From positions 15,450,501 to 15,514,500 of the forward strand of contig JAGUCH010000002.1 in the NCBI GenBank assembly GCA_019096065.1: a DNA stretch of 64,000 nt, in the 5' to 3' direction. The DNA comes from Paracyclopina nana (lineage: Eukaryota > Arthropoda > Copepoda > Cyclopoida > Cyclopettidae). Shown here one piece after another: positions 1-17,507 of this stretch (position 1 is its first letter; each line of letters begins with the position of its first letter). The notes under the pieces are model-generated. The model was not told where the DNA came from, ran no database searches, and saw nothing but the letters and a program-made list of their open reading frames with translations. The translations under genes were made by a program, and so were the position numbers.

Positions 1-2
1 CC

Positions 3-705
3 TTTCAGTACGCCAAAAAAGATACTCCGGATGGCCATTGGACCAAAGTTCAAATTGGCTTGATGAACTCCGGAGGAATCCGGAGCAGCTTTGACGTTGG
101 CAACATCACCAACGCGGACATCCTCGGAGTGCTGCCATTCCAAAACACCGTGGACCTGATTGAAATTCGTGGCAAGTTCCTGCGACAAACGCTAGAAAAA
201 GCAGCTGGGAGGATGTCAAGCGATGGGTCAAACACCGATGGGGGATTCCTCCAGATCTCAGGGTTGAAAGTGACCATTGACTTGAGGAAGCCCGCGGGCC
301 AACGCTTGACCAGCCTCAAAGTGCATTGTGCCCAATGCCCAATTATGGAAGATGCCTCGTTTCTGGAGCTGGACGACGAATCAGTGTACACAGTGACTTT
401 GCCCAGTTACATTGCCAATGGAGGAAATGGCAATGACATTTTAGTGGCCAACAAAATCTCTCATATTCCAGGTAAGATATTTTATGTGTTTCAATATTGT
501 AAAGTGCTGTCATTCTTTTATAGGGCCATTGGATACTGATGTCTTCAAGGAGTACTTGGAAGCCAAAAGTCCGGTCGTTCAAGGCGTTGAGGGCCGAATC
601 ACGATAATTACCGCCGATTCGTCACAGTCATCATCGCCGTGTGTCATTAGCACAATTACACTCCTATTTATCGCATTGGTTGTTGTTGCAGTAACTTACG
701 AATAA
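3..705 (+). CDS. 5'-nucleotidase, C-terminal part (GPI-anchored)
   Basis: 3' end of an ecto-5'-nucleotidase of the CD73/UshA family, which hydrolyses nucleoside monophosphates outside the cell. The frame is open from base 3; an AG at 7-8 could be a splice acceptor. Exon 3-471, intron 472-523 (GTAAGA...TTATAG), exon 524-705; the split GGG codon joins in frame. The C-terminal domain signature is clear: MNSGGIR near base 63, a substrate-loop-like LPFQNT, and YIANGGNGND near base 405. The protein ends in a hydrophobic stretch (TITLLFIALVVVAV) after a small-residue/Ser-rich run, as expected for a GPI-anchor signal. The metal-binding N-terminal domain lies outside the window. The stop codon sits inside an AATAAA at 701-706. 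The family is certain; the exact paralogue is not. Confidence 0.88.
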
Positions 706-706
706 A
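701..706 (+). promoter_or_regulatory. Poly(A) signal overlapping stop codon
   Basis: AATAAA contains the TAA stop of the 5'-nucleotidase (703-705), so the 3' UTR must be very short. Confidence 0.6.
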
Positions 707-1538
707 GATGAGCAGAAAAGAAAGCAAAGGAGAAATTCATCATTTATTTTTGCTGTTGTTTGCAGTACGAGTAGTAATTGTTTGAAATGAAATATTTTAG
801 CTGTAATCATGATATACCAGTTTCGACCTGAGATATAATGGCTGAAAAAAGTTTGTAGGGCTTTGTCAGGGGAGGAAGAAAATTGATTCGGGTTCGAATA
901 TTTTTGTTGCGCAGCATTTAACTTTCTCAGACTTTTTTCAGACGAAATTCTGTTGTAGTACAAGCTCGATTTTACTGTCGTGTTCTCTTAACTGCAGAAG
1001 AAAGAAGAAACTTTGCTTTCGCTCCAAATATTGTATTATCATGAGCTTCTGCGTCAGAGATCCCATTTTCACTTCTTCAATAGCATTCATCAAAAATTTT
1101 CTCAGCGTGGTTTTGTTTGTAGTTGGGTGGGTGGCAAGAAAAAGAAGCTTTTTTGTGGGGGTGGTCATGAATAATCAAACCAAACTTTGATGATTATTGC
1201 AGTCGAAAAATTATGCGCAGACAATTATGCTTGCGGTGCCAACATCATCATCATCATCGTCAATGAAAGAGAAAAGAGCTTGTTGTCACACTCAAAGCAC
1301 CTAGTATAATTAGCGAAACTTAAAAACTGTGTCTGCCGCAGCGCTGTCACATACAGAGGGAAAATATATATAGGTTATCTCTCTTTCTACCCAGAAAACT
1401 AAACTTAATCTTTTCAAGTGGCATGATCATACATCATTTAGTCGTCGAACCAGGATTTGTTGCAAATTCGCTTTTTGGCTTGTGGAACATGTTCACCAGT
1501 TGTTCAATCACTTTGTCACTGTCTATCATGATTTCTCT
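706..1538. other. Convergent intergenic spacer
   Basis: Gap between the 3' end of the 5'-nucleotidase (+) and the 3' end of Smad2/3 (-). I see no gene or clear repeat. Only short AT-rich ORFs without family features are present. Confidence 0.6.
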
Positions 1539-7044
<5,506 letters not shown>

Positions 7045-10000
7045 GCCACTCCCTCTTACAACGCTAGCCACGCCTCCACACTGGCGCAGTTTTCCTCAAT
7101 CAGTCCACGCCGAAAACTGCAGCAACTACACAAGTTGGTGATGAAGCCACAGCAGCAGCAGCGGCGGCGCAGGGAGAGAAATTCAAAGGCGCACTAAAGT
7201 GTCGACTCTTTTGTCGGATAAGCTGTTATTGGGCCTGATGTCTATGGCTTGTCAATCATCATATCTGGAAAAAGATGGAAAACTATGATTTCAACGAAGA
7301 GCTCCGTTTTTCGGCTGAATGATTGTAATAACGACCTTGACAGACAAATTGCTGGGGAGTTGCGCAATGACCACGTGGCCTTTGATTGAGGCACGGAAAA
7401 GCAAGTATTTTTAAGTCTTCAGTAGTGGTTTTTTGATGGGATGCAATAACAGCAGCAACATAAGTATATCTCTGATGCGTTGCGCTGATTTGAAAAAACT
7501 GCAGCAGCACTTCACAAAAACAGCTGATGTGGTGTGTTTACTAAAGCAACTTTTGGCTGGCAACTTTACTAGGCACTGAGGGCACAGCTCCTGCTAAAAG
7601 GCTGAAATGCGTGACCTTTTTCATAGTTGTAAATTTGGACCCTTGGTGCTCCATAAAGTAGCTGTAGCTGCAATGTGCACTCTAAAAAAATACGGACAGG
7701 GTGTCAATTTTTCCACTTTCTTTTGCAAGCTCTTGGCAACAGAAATGGCGCGACGAACAAAGCGCCCACATCAAAACCACTTTCATTCACATCGCGCTGA
7801 GCTATGTAGAAAATGGCAATAAATTAGCTATGAGGCCTCATTTCAGTGTGCCCCAAAAAATGAGCCATTTGAGCAATCTGAGAAATAAAAAATAGCTTAA
7901 ATGCAAAAGTCAAAGCATTTTTATCTGCCAAATGCTGTAATGTCAAATGTTTTGAGTAGCCCGAGTGTATTAGTGCATTTGCTCACCAGAAATCTCAAAG
8001 GGAAAAAAAAACACTGCACAAAATGCATTTTCTCTTTTTCTCAACAGCTTCTTAAAGTGATATTGTAGGCGTTTAAAAAAAGAGTATTTGTGCTGGCTCC
8101 GAAATGGCAAATTTGCAGAATCCACGAAATTCGATAGATTTTCTTAATGTGCTTAATCACTGAAGGAATGAAGGCGTGACCTACTTTTCGTTCCCACCAA
8201 ATTAGCGCTTTTGAAAACACCACAAAAAATTCGAATTACTACTTTTGTAAAGTAATAGGTTGCGTGACACATTTTTCAAAAGTTCCGACAACTGCAGTAC
8301 GTTTTCCGCAATCTTTGAAGAATCCGTGCCATAAAAAAATCAAATTGAATTTTGTTGCCGGGGGAAGAAGACAATGAAAGGTGTTTAGTCAATAATAACG
8401 TGTGTCACGTAAACGCCATTAATTCCAGCCACCTTGTTTATGGCTCTCAATTTAGACACCAATTTTAATTTACGGTGTCTCCTCCTCAATACCAAGCCAC
8501 TTTTGCGGTAACAGCAAGCAACAAAGATTTTTACTATTTACTAATTTTGCCGGAAGAAAATAAAGCAAATGACTGCCTTTTTACTGAGTCGAAGCAAAAT
8601 CGGCAATAAAAAGCACTCATTTCAAAAAAGGCAGTGAAAAAACATTTTAATGCGAAAAGTTCGTTCGTGAAGTCATAATTTGTGAAGCTGTTAAAAGTAT
8701 GCGAGATTGAAAGGCTCTCTCGCTATTCTCATTCCAAATTGTAGTAATACCATCATGTGTGCACATTGGACTAAACCAGACAAAAGTTGCATCGTCCGCC
8801 AAGTCTATCCGTGTAAATGCACATCACGCAATAGATCGCCCCCATGCCTGCTTTTCAGACGAGCAAAGCTGGCTCAATTCAATTATGCACCACAAAGCAG
8901 AGGGAATTGTAAAAGAGCTAGGGGTGGGTGGGGGAGACACACGAGAGTGAGCACTCTTATTTTCGGCCATGAGAACGACCCCATCTCATGCACACGTACA
9001 CACAATGTGTGGCCAGACAGACGCCCTAAAGAGCTTCTGCAAGCAGAGAAATGACTCCGAGACCCGGGAAAATCCAATTAATGCGTCCAGAGGCCAGAAA
9101 AAGCCCAAGCATTTGAATTTTCAATGGCCCTCAAAACATTCTTGAAATCATTACAGTGATGCTCTATGTGAATGGAAAAATCTTTTGGGCTGATGCAGAG
9201 CTTTAGTCCGCACCCCAGGTCGCTTTTCTTGCTTGCCAACAAACACACAAAAATGTGTGTGGAAATGTGCTTTTTTCGGGATTTTCCGCTCCTGAAACCA
9301 ACATTTGATTCACATCACGTATGTGCACTTTTCAAACAGTTATTTTCCGCCCAAAATAGAAAAGGAGCGAGCGTTAGGCGCAATGGAAAGCGCCTTAACT
9401 TCCATTTATGCTTTGACTCTAATCAATCATCTGCTCCTAAATTGCCAGCACATTTTTTCCGCTCTCCATTTTTTGCATTTTTTATTTCTTCTTTGTAGTA
9501 GTGTGCCAGACATTTGCACTTCAGCACGAAATGCGTGGCCAATTTTTTGAGCGAGAAAAAAAGATGGAGGAAAAGAGGCACAATGTAGCTTTTTTACATG
9601 CATCCTTCTCCTCCTAGTTAGCAATTGGAAATTCAATTATTCATGGACAACAAAAAAGCCAATTACAATGAACGGCCATTAAGTGGCAATTATAGCTGCT
9701 TTTAATGGCCTGAAATGTTGATCGTAGTGCACGCAAAATAGGCGAAGGGTTCACTTTTTACGGTTGGCTTAAAATTTGCGCGCACAACTTCAAACAGTTG
9801 CTCGTCTAGACCGAGAAGTAGCCACACTTTTTGCAAACGTAGCGTCAGCGAGCTTCGTGTGGTTTTTATGTGGTTTCAGCCCGAGGGCGATTTACGTCGG
9901 ATCGTTTCACTTGTTTCAAAATAGCACAGTTATCACCTTTTTGATGCGAATCGTAAAAAATGAAACTTGAAAAGTATGCACAAGTGTGCAACGCCAAAAA

Positions 10001-10943
10001 CGTTTCCAACTTCTTGATGCCATAATGAGCGGGACATTACTTTTTTTATAGTTTGCTAATTTTTTATTTCGCCAAACAGGCTGGCAAACAAGGCAAAACG
10101 CGCGCTACGCCCGACGATTTCGCGACATAAACAAACGAAGTGTAGAGATGGAAGCGAGTCGCAAGCCTAAACCCTGGAAACCATCCAGCTTTTTTGTCAA
10201 GTTGGCCAAAAAATCAAGGTTTCCATTTGTCTGGGGCCCGTCTAGCAACAAAGGCCGTCCTGCCGCGCGCCGCCAATCCGGCCCGACTAGGGTCACGGGC
10301 GGTCATGTTCACAGGGCCTGAAAAGGGCCAGTTTTCAGTCCCTGATCAACTGCAAAGGCCACGTGCGTCAAAGCTGGCCCTTTGTTGGTGGTAATGAAAT
10401 GCTGCCTACCTTGTGTCATGGCCATTGAACTGGATTCTTTACCCGATCCGCAGAGATGTTGGTCCGCACACTGCACTAAAAAGCCAACAAACTGCTGCTG
10501 CTACTGCAGTCGATGTTGGAGGCCAAATTAATCGGCCATTCTCCCTAGCAGAAAAGCCGCAATGGCTCCTCTTTGTGACGCCGAGAACCCGCTTGGTAAC
10601 TCTGTAAGTGCAACATTGCTTGGGACGCTAGTGCATGTTCAATGTGCATGCATTTTACTTCACCACCGCGCCCTCCTTGTTCAACGGAGCTGCCAGATGT
10701 GGACAGTTCTTCGAGATCAAATAACCGAATTTGGCTCTTTTACGCGAAACAACTCGACGCAAACGGTCGAATTCCACTGAAAACATTGCAGCATTAATCG
10801 ATCCGTCCCGACTGCGTGCAAGCCGTGCATGCGTGTGATGAGTGACCTACCGAGCACGGCGCATTTATTTTCCGCGAAATTCAAAAACGTAAACAAACAA
10901 AAGCGACTGCCACCCCCCATTTGACAGGAAAATTCAACTGGAC
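7045..10943. other. Gene-free spacer upstream of two divergent genes
   Basis: Separates the Smad2/3 start (-) from the DUF1295 gene (+). No ORF with recognisable features. G-rich runs lie at about 8918-8941. It probably holds the promoters and 5' UTRs of both genes, but I cannot point to elements. Confidence 0.6.
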
Positions 10944-11829
10944 ATGGCGCACTACGTAAAGCTCTTGGCCGTTGACATGGGAATTCAGTGGGTGGCTTGG
11001 GGATTCGCCAGCTACTTCCAAACGGAAAAGTTTTATGATATGACAGGTAACGACTTTTACCCGGACATCTTATAACGTTACGTAAGCAGCCTCATTAATC
11101 ACGCTTTAGGTTCCGCGACCTTCATAATTTTATCGTATTTGAGCCAAAAATGGAGCCCCGGCTTTTCAAGGCAAATGATCCAGTCGAACCTTGTCATTGC
11201 ATGGGCATCCCGATTGGGGCTATACCTGTTCACAAGGATCCTCAAGGACGGCAAAGACAAGCGTTTCGACAACGTACGCAATGACCCCAAGAGGTTCTTC
11301 GTCTTCTGGACAATCCAGGGCGTTTGGGTGTTTGTTACCCTTCTGCCCACCATCATGCTGAACAATGACAAGCAGGACAAGCGCTTGGGAATGCAGGATT
11401 ACTTGGGATGGGGACTGTGGGCTTTCGGAATGGTGTTCGAGGTTGTCGCTGACTTGCAAAAATCCATGTTCAGGTCCGACCCTGCCAACGAAGTGAGCCA
11501 TTTAGTTATTGCCTAAAACTAGTGTCGCTATCGCTTTATTTCATCAGGGAAAGTTCATTTCATCCGGACTTTGGTCCATCAGCCGTCATCCAAACTACTT
11601 TGGTGAAATCACGCTGTGGTTTGGCCTGTTCATCTCCTCCTCGAGCGTGTTCAAGCGCTGGGAGTACTTGTCCATTCTCTCACCGCTATTCATCCACTTT
11701 CTGATTACGAAGGTGTCGGGCATTCCGCTGCTAGAGAAATCTGGCATGAAGAAATGGGGTCATACCAAGGCTTATCTCGACTATGTAGCCAACACTCCCG
11801 TCTTAATTCCCTTCTTTGGAAATAAATGA
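10944..11829 (+). CDS. DUF1295 / steroid-reductase-like membrane protein
   Basis: Polytopic membrane protein of the DUF1295 family, related to the C-terminal domain of 3-oxo-5-alpha-steroid dehydrogenases and isoprenylcysteine methyltransferases; the substrate is unknown. Exons 10944-11046, 11110-11492 and 11548-11829 join in frame to give 255 aa. Several hydrophobic segments are visible (for example FFVFWTIQGVWVFVTLLPTI). The C-terminal signature GLWSISRHPNYFGEITLW is the typical RHPNYxGE cofactor-site motif of this superfamily. An AATAAA (11821-11826) overlaps the last codons. The ABCD1 gene starts only 95 bp downstream on the same strand. Confidence 0.9.
11821..11826 (+). promoter_or_regulatory. 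Poly(A) signal inside coding end
   Basis: AATAAA formed by the last two sense codons, directly before the TGA stop (11827-11829) of the DUF1295 gene. Confidence 0.5.
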
Positions 11830-11924
11830 CACATCAGCTGAGTGCTTCATTTTATCTCTTTGGGCCATAGGTCACATTAATAAGTTTGCATGAGATAAGA
11901 AGTTCAGCCATCTTCATCATCATC

Positions 11925-14900
11925 ATGGCCATTCTGACCAAGTTTTTGCAAGATTTTGGCAATGCTACTGGCATTCCGGCAATTGCCATATCTCGCACAG
12001 TCTATTCGGCGGCCATTCTTGGCTACGTGGCCAACGTTGCACTTCCAGCGTGGAAGGGAACTAAGCAAAAACGTGAAAAGATTGATGAGGATGAGACGGA
12101 ACTTGAATTATCGAGACAAGTGTCTTTGTCTCAACGTAATGCATTAGAGGGTAAAGCGAAGGGACCTGGTGTGAACAAGTAAGTATTTTTTCCGCTCAAT
12201 CGAATTGCAGGGTAACCAGATGTGGCTATTTTGGCCCAAGAGTGGCTACGGAAATTTAGGCCGAATAGCCATAACAATTTGTGGCTATTTTTGAAAAGCC
12301 CTAAAATTGGATATTCTTACTTAATAAGCTCTCGAAAATCTTCAGAAAAGCTGGGGGGAAAAACTTACTATGCGAAAAGGCTGAAAACTTCTGCCACCAA
12401 AATAAGATGAAAATCGTTATTTCAGTCAGAGTAATGCCGAAAGTTGGATCAAATTTTGCAAAGTATTTTTCATCATCTTGAACGCCCTAAAAAATGCGGC
12501 TATTTTTGCCCATTTGTGGCTATTTGAGTCATGTTTCTGATATAGCCGAACGTGGCTATTTCTGCGAAAAATCTGCCTACAACTCGCTCAAATGTTCTGG
12601 TTGCCCTGTCGAATGCGGGAAACGGAAATGTAGACAAAGGAAGCTAAATTTCTGACATTTCTTTCAACTCTTTGACAGGGAATTCTTCAAACGACTGCAA
12701 AGGCTGCTGAAAATCATGATTCCAAGCCTATGGAGCATCGAGGCTGGCCTTTTGTCCCTGCACACTCTAACCTTGGTCGCTCGCACCTTTCTGTCAATCT
12801 ATGTGGCCACTCTCGAGGGCAAAATGGTCAAGTTCATAGTGAGAAGAGATGTGAGAAGTTTCGCATTGATGATGCTAAGGTGGTTTGGTGTGGCCATTCC
12901 TGCCACGTTCATCAACTCTGTCATCAGGTTCTTGGAATGCCAACTGGCCCTGGCCTTCAGGACCAAGTTGGTCAACTACAGCTACGAGCTCTATTTCAAG
13001 GACCAAACTTACTACAGAGTGTCCAATTTGGACTCGCGTCTTGAAAATGCAGATCATTGCCTCACAGATGACATTCAAGCATTCACGTCCTACATTGCTC
13101 ACTTGTACTCGCATTTGACCAAGCCGATGCTGGATTCTGCGCTCATAACCTACTCGATTTTTCAAGTGCATTTCCTATTAGCGTTCACTTTTTCCTACTC
13201 GTGATCAAGTCTTTTCTATAGCTATCCAAGAAAAGAAAAGCCAATACCACAGCTGGACCAATCATCAACACTCTGGTCGTCTTTTTCACTGGCCAGCTTT
13301 TGAGGCTCGTTTCGCCCAAATTTGGAAAGCTTGTCGCGGACGAAGCAAATCGCAAGGGCTATTTGCGTTACGTCCACTCTAGGGTAATTGCCAATGCTGA
13401 AGAAATTGCTTTTTACGGGGGCCATAAAGTTGAGCAGCAGAGCTTGAAAAAGGCTTACAAGAGCTTGGCTAAGCAGAATGTTGCCATTTTCAAGCAGAAA
13501 CTGTGGTATGTGATGCTCGAACAGTTTTTGATGAAATATGGCTGGGCAGGTCAGTTGACTCTTTCTGTTACGAAGCTTCTTGTAAACTAAATATTTTAGG
13601 CGCTGGCATGGTCACGATGGCCATCCCAATTTTCACCACCAAGGAAACGGTTGGCAGTCACAGTGACAATGTAGCTGATCGTACCGAATACTACACCACT
13701 GCCAAGAACCTGCTCGTATCTGGTGCTGATGCAATGGAAAGGCTAATGACAGCTTACAAGGTAACCCACGCAAAATAAGCGGAAGCGTGAACAAAGACGC
13801 AAGAAAGACCGGAAACAATAACAAAGACTCGCTCTAAAATCTAGGAAATTGTCGAACTGGCTGGTTATACCGCAAGAGTTGCCACAATGATTCAAGTTTT
13901 TGAAGATTGCTCAAAGGGCCAATACCAAAGGTCAGTTGTAGCTGCTGCGTCCAAGGCCACGAAAGGCCAACAAAAAGGCTCCGCTCCGACTGTCAGCTTA
14001 GAGTTTCAAAATGGCAGACCCATCATCAGAGGCACTGTCACTGAGTCAAAGGATGGCACAATTGTCATTGACAAGGTGAAATAAGTAATGGCTCATTATT
14101 TTCAATTTATTAACCTCTTTGATTTAGGTTCCAATTGTGACTCCCAACTGTGACATTGTGGTACCTAGTTTATCAATCAAAGTTGAGCCCGGGATGCATT
14201 TGCTCATCAGCGGTCCAAATGGCTGTGGAAAAAGCTCCCTGTTTAGAATCATTTCGGGATTGTGGCCAATTTATGATGGGTTCTTGCAAAAGCCACCCAT
14301 TTCTTCTTTGTTCTACATTCCTCAAGTAAAGCTTAAATTTTCTTGAGAGATACTTTCATTTGAACTGTCCTTCAACAGAGGCCGTACATGTCAGTTGGAA
14401 CTTTAAGGGATCAAGTGATCTACCCAGACACAATGGAAGACATGTCACGTAAAGGAATCAGGGATGATGACCTTGAGCACATTTTGGACATTGTTCACCT
14501 GAAGCACATTGTCAGGAGAGAGGGTGGATGGTCAGCAATCGGAGATTGGAAAGATATCCTGTCAGGTAAAATGAGACATACTATATTGATATCTGGGAAT
14601 TGAGCTAGTTGTTGATTTTTGCTTGATTTCCAAAGGTGGAGAGAAGCAGAGAATGGGGATGGCCAGGATCTTCTACCACAGGCCTCTGTACGCTCTGTTG
14701 GATGAGTGCACCTCTGCGGTGTCAATCGACGTGGAGGGGAAAATGTACCAAACGGCCAAAGATCAGGGCATCACCCTATTGACAATTACTCACAGGCCAT
14801 CACTATGGAAATTCCATTCACACCTACTACAGGTTTGTTAAATTAGCTACGCAGTTCATGGGCTTCATCTCCTAGCTTTTTTCTAGTTTGATGGTGAGGG

Positions 14901-15130
14901 TGGATGGACATTGGACATTCTTGATAGCGGAGCTATGATGTCCCTGAATGAGGAAAAGCAAAAATTGGAAGCCCAGTTGGCTGGGGTTTCTAAGCTAGAG
15001 GATAGATTGAAGGAAGTTTATGCTCTTATAGGTAAGATTGAGCCATGAAAATGAAAGTGCATATGTCACACATTTCTTCCTAGGTGAAGGAGGAGATTTG
15101 GAAGAAATCGAAGAAGACAACGGTTCTTAG
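11925..15130 (+). CDS. Abcd1: Peroxisomal ABC half-transporter ABCD1 (ALDP)
   Basis: Imports very-long-chain acyl-CoA into peroxisomes and works as a dimer. Ten exons: 11925-12178, 12679-13165, 13222-13549, 13600-13760, 13845-14075, 14128-14325, 14379-14565, 14636-14832, 14887-15031 and 15084-15130; all introns are GT-AG with matching phases, giving 744 aa, the length of ALDP. The N-terminal membrane domain includes the EAA-like motif [10 protein letters not shown] (exon 3) and [12 protein letters not shown]. The nucleotide-binding domain has Walker [10 protein letters not shown] (exon 6), signature [13 protein letters not shown] (exons 7-8), Walker [13 protein letters not shown] and the switch histidine in ITHRPSLW. 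The C-terminal [14 protein letters not shown] coiled coil matches ABCD1/2, not the shorter ABCD3 (PMP70). Intron 1 contains a hAT-like MITE. Confidence 0.94.
12208..12608. mobile_element. hAT-like MITE, copy 1 (ABCD1 intron 1)
   Basis: 401-bp element with terminal inverted repeats CAGGGTAACCAGA / TCTGGTTGCCCTG. The flanks TCGAATTG and TCGAATGC match 6 of 8, suggesting an eroded 8-bp target duplication. GTGGCTATTTT motifs occur throughout in both orientations. A diverged relative lies at 17508-17950. Confidence 0.75.
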
Positions 15131-15556
15131 CAACTGAATCAATCGCCAACGGAAAATATGTATGGCTCATTGGCTTTTAAAGAATGCAGGAAATATATCA
15201 TTTCAAGCCTTTTTGACCAAGTCACAGGCTGTTACAGCTAGAGGCTTGAGAACACTATAGGTGATCAGGCTGCATGATTGGCTTATAAAATCAACTTGCG
15301 CACGGCTCGCGTTTCAGTTTCGTTATCTCGAGGAGTGGACACTGGTATTCCATAAACTAGTTTGCCTTCGTTTAATGAGGCACATGGTGGAGAAATAAGA
15401 CCAAAAAGACCCATCATAAAAGTAAAAGTTCATTAATAACAAGGGTACTTTCAAAAATGCCACTTTGGTTCTTTCCGAGGAAAAGTTCAGCGACTTTAAC
15501 AATTCTGAGCTCAGTAATCAGCAGGTACAGTGTGAAACTGTGAATTTAGGCAATGA
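15131..15556. other. Intergenic spacer
   Basis: Spacer between ABCD1 and the 373-bp element. A TTATCTCGAG stretch is present, but I see nothing that can be assigned. Confidence 0.5.
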
Positions 15557-15557
15557 C

Positions 15558-15930
15558 AAGATGATCTATAGTAATAAGGTGAGTTCTTGTCGCTGCTTTA
15601 CTATAGCACACAGTCTGACTGAGCTGTGGTAGGCTTCAAGACAAAATTTCAATAGAATTCTGTGGATTTCACTTCCAAAAATTTCCATAACCAGCCTTAA
15701 ATTATCAAAAAGTGCCCAAATTGCATACTTTTTTAAAAAAGACAGAACTTATCTAGGAGCTCTGTTGAAGACGCGTGAGATTAGCCTGCTTGCCTCCATG
15801 ACTGACACGTCACTTGAGCTCACGCGCTATGTAGTAAGAACTACTAGCGCCACCTAGGCTAAGACAAACAGATTTGGTGATTTTAGCATGCAAAACTTGC
15901 GTCAAGAACTCACTTACGAGACCCCCCTGG
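15558..15930 (+). mobile_element. 373-bp non-autonomous element, copy A, with 8-bp TSD
   Basis: Flanked by perfect direct repeats GCAATGAC (15550-15557 and 15931-15938). The same 373 bp occurs in reverse orientation at 58213-58585 and looks identical over the stretches I compared. It has no obvious terminal inverted repeats, but both ends carry the subterminal inverted motif GTGAGTTCTTG. It ends 17 bp before the ATG of the dienelactone hydrolase, so it lies in the 5' UTR or core promoter. Confidence 0.85.
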
Positions 15931-15947
15931 GCAATGACAGTTTTAAA

Positions 15948-16912
15948 ATGAACTGGGTAGGAGCAGCGTTCATCTATCTCGGTACGTGCATTCCTTCGTG
16001 AATCATTTTATTAATTTAAATGTTGAAACACTGGACTTCAGCTTTGGCATTTGGAAAGGCTGATGGCCAATGCTGCCCAGAGGGTGCATGGAACCAACTA
16101 AATAACCCTGATTATGAAGAATTGGGCTCGGTTGAGAAGGTATGTAAAAATGAGCTATCAAATTGGAATCTCTGCTAATGCTTTAATAGGTGGGCGATAT
16201 GGACCTATACCGCATAGGAAACTCTACTAAGGCCGTCATTTGGAATTACGACATTTTTGGCTTCAACTCTGGAAGGACAAGACAGATGGCCGATTTTCTG
16301 GCTGCCAATGGTACACCAACATATTCTACTTATTTTAAAAGTATGGCCTCCGATCAATGCTGAATTCAACTAGGCTACATGACTGTCATTCCTGATTATT
16401 ATCGTGGCACGTTCGTGGACCCGTCACAATCCCCAAGGGAGGTGACTGTTCAGTTCCTCAAAGATCAGTCTGATTGGAACGGACAGCTCAAGCAGGACTT
16501 CATCGCTGTGAAAGACCATTTAAAATCTCTAGGCGCTACGAGCATTGGAGCTATTGGAACATGTTGGGGTACATACCCCGTCATCCGAATGGCAGAGGAC
16601 GTTGACATCAAGGCCGGAATTTCAATGCATCCAAGCCATCCCAATGTGATCGACTTGTTGGGTGAAAACGAGGAACTGATTCTGAAAGAGGTCAAGTCTC
16701 CCCAGTTCTTTCTCCCGTCACAGAGCGACTCCGAGTCAGTCAAAAAGAACGGATTAGGACATCAGGTGCTGGGTGACATGGTTGACATCGTTGAGTTTCC
16801 GGACATGAGACATGGCTGGACAGTCAGGGGTGACTTGAGCGATCCAGCGGTGGACAGAGACGTGAAAAGGGCCTTTAATCTGGTGCTGGCTTTCCTCAAA
16901 AAATATTTGTAA
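15948..16912 (+). CDS. Secreted dienelactone hydrolase-family protein
   Basis: Alpha/beta hydrolase of the dienelactone hydrolase (carboxymethylenebutenolidase-like) family; the natural substrate in animals is unclear. Exons 15948-15981, 16042-16139, 16190-16310 and 16374-16912 join in frame to give 263 aa. The first two exons encode MNWVGAAFIYLALAFGKA, a convincing signal peptide, followed by QCCPEGAW. The nucleophile elbow is GTCWGTYP (cysteine, as in the family), with the catalytic histidine in MRHGW near the C-terminus. A conserved DIFGFNSGRTRQMADFLA segment precedes VIPDYYRG. An AATAAA follows at 16919-16924. Export is inferred from the leader only. Confidence 0.9.
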
Positions 16913-16918
16913 ATACTC

Positions 16919-16924
16919 AATAAA
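16919..16924 (+). promoter_or_regulatory. Poly(A) signal of hydrolase gene
   Basis: AATAAA 7 bp after the stop codon. Confidence 0.6.
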
Positions 16925-17507
16925 AAAAAGTTGTGAAATGGCAAAGGTGAAAAACTGAGTCTTTGGCTAACCAGAGTTGTCTAAAAAGCCGCAGTGGCGC
17001 AGTCATTCATCGTGCAACCGCGAATCAGCCGATGGCTCTTGGAATTTGCCCCAAAAAGGGCTGAATTTTTACCTAACAAAGCAGAAGCATTACCCTGCAT
17101 TTTACACCAAAATGAGCCGGTTTTCCCGAATTTGGATGATCTCCAAAACGGCCGATTAAGCGGAACTTTTACGACACCTAGATATGGCGCAAAACCTAGC
17201 AAAAATCTAGCAGCGCTGCAACACTGAATCTCTAGCAGCTGTTCAGGGCTGCCAATTTGCCAAATGCGGCGGTTTTCCGAAGCGGCTACTTTAGAGGCTG
17301 CAGCGGCGTGGTCAAATATTGCAGAGGCGACCTCGCCGCATCAGCTATTTTTGAGAATGCCCCAAACTAGTTAATTTAGGGCAATATTTTACAAATTTGC
17401 GGCGTTTTTTCGCTCAAATTTTTCGACAAGGCTGATCCCGGCTATTTTTGACAAAAGTGCGGCGTCTTTTCTTCAAAAAAATCTGGCAGCCCTGCCGCTG
17501 TTAATCA
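16925..17507. other. Intergenic, no gene seen
   Basis: Contains scattered repeats of GCGGCGT...TTTT and CGCCGCA character (17270-17480), perhaps degraded element sequence. No supported ORF. Confidence 0.5.

Noticed and set aside
12182-12678. An exon within ABCD1 intron 1
   Set aside because: The interval is filled by a MITE, and flanking exons already join in phase to a normal-length protein.
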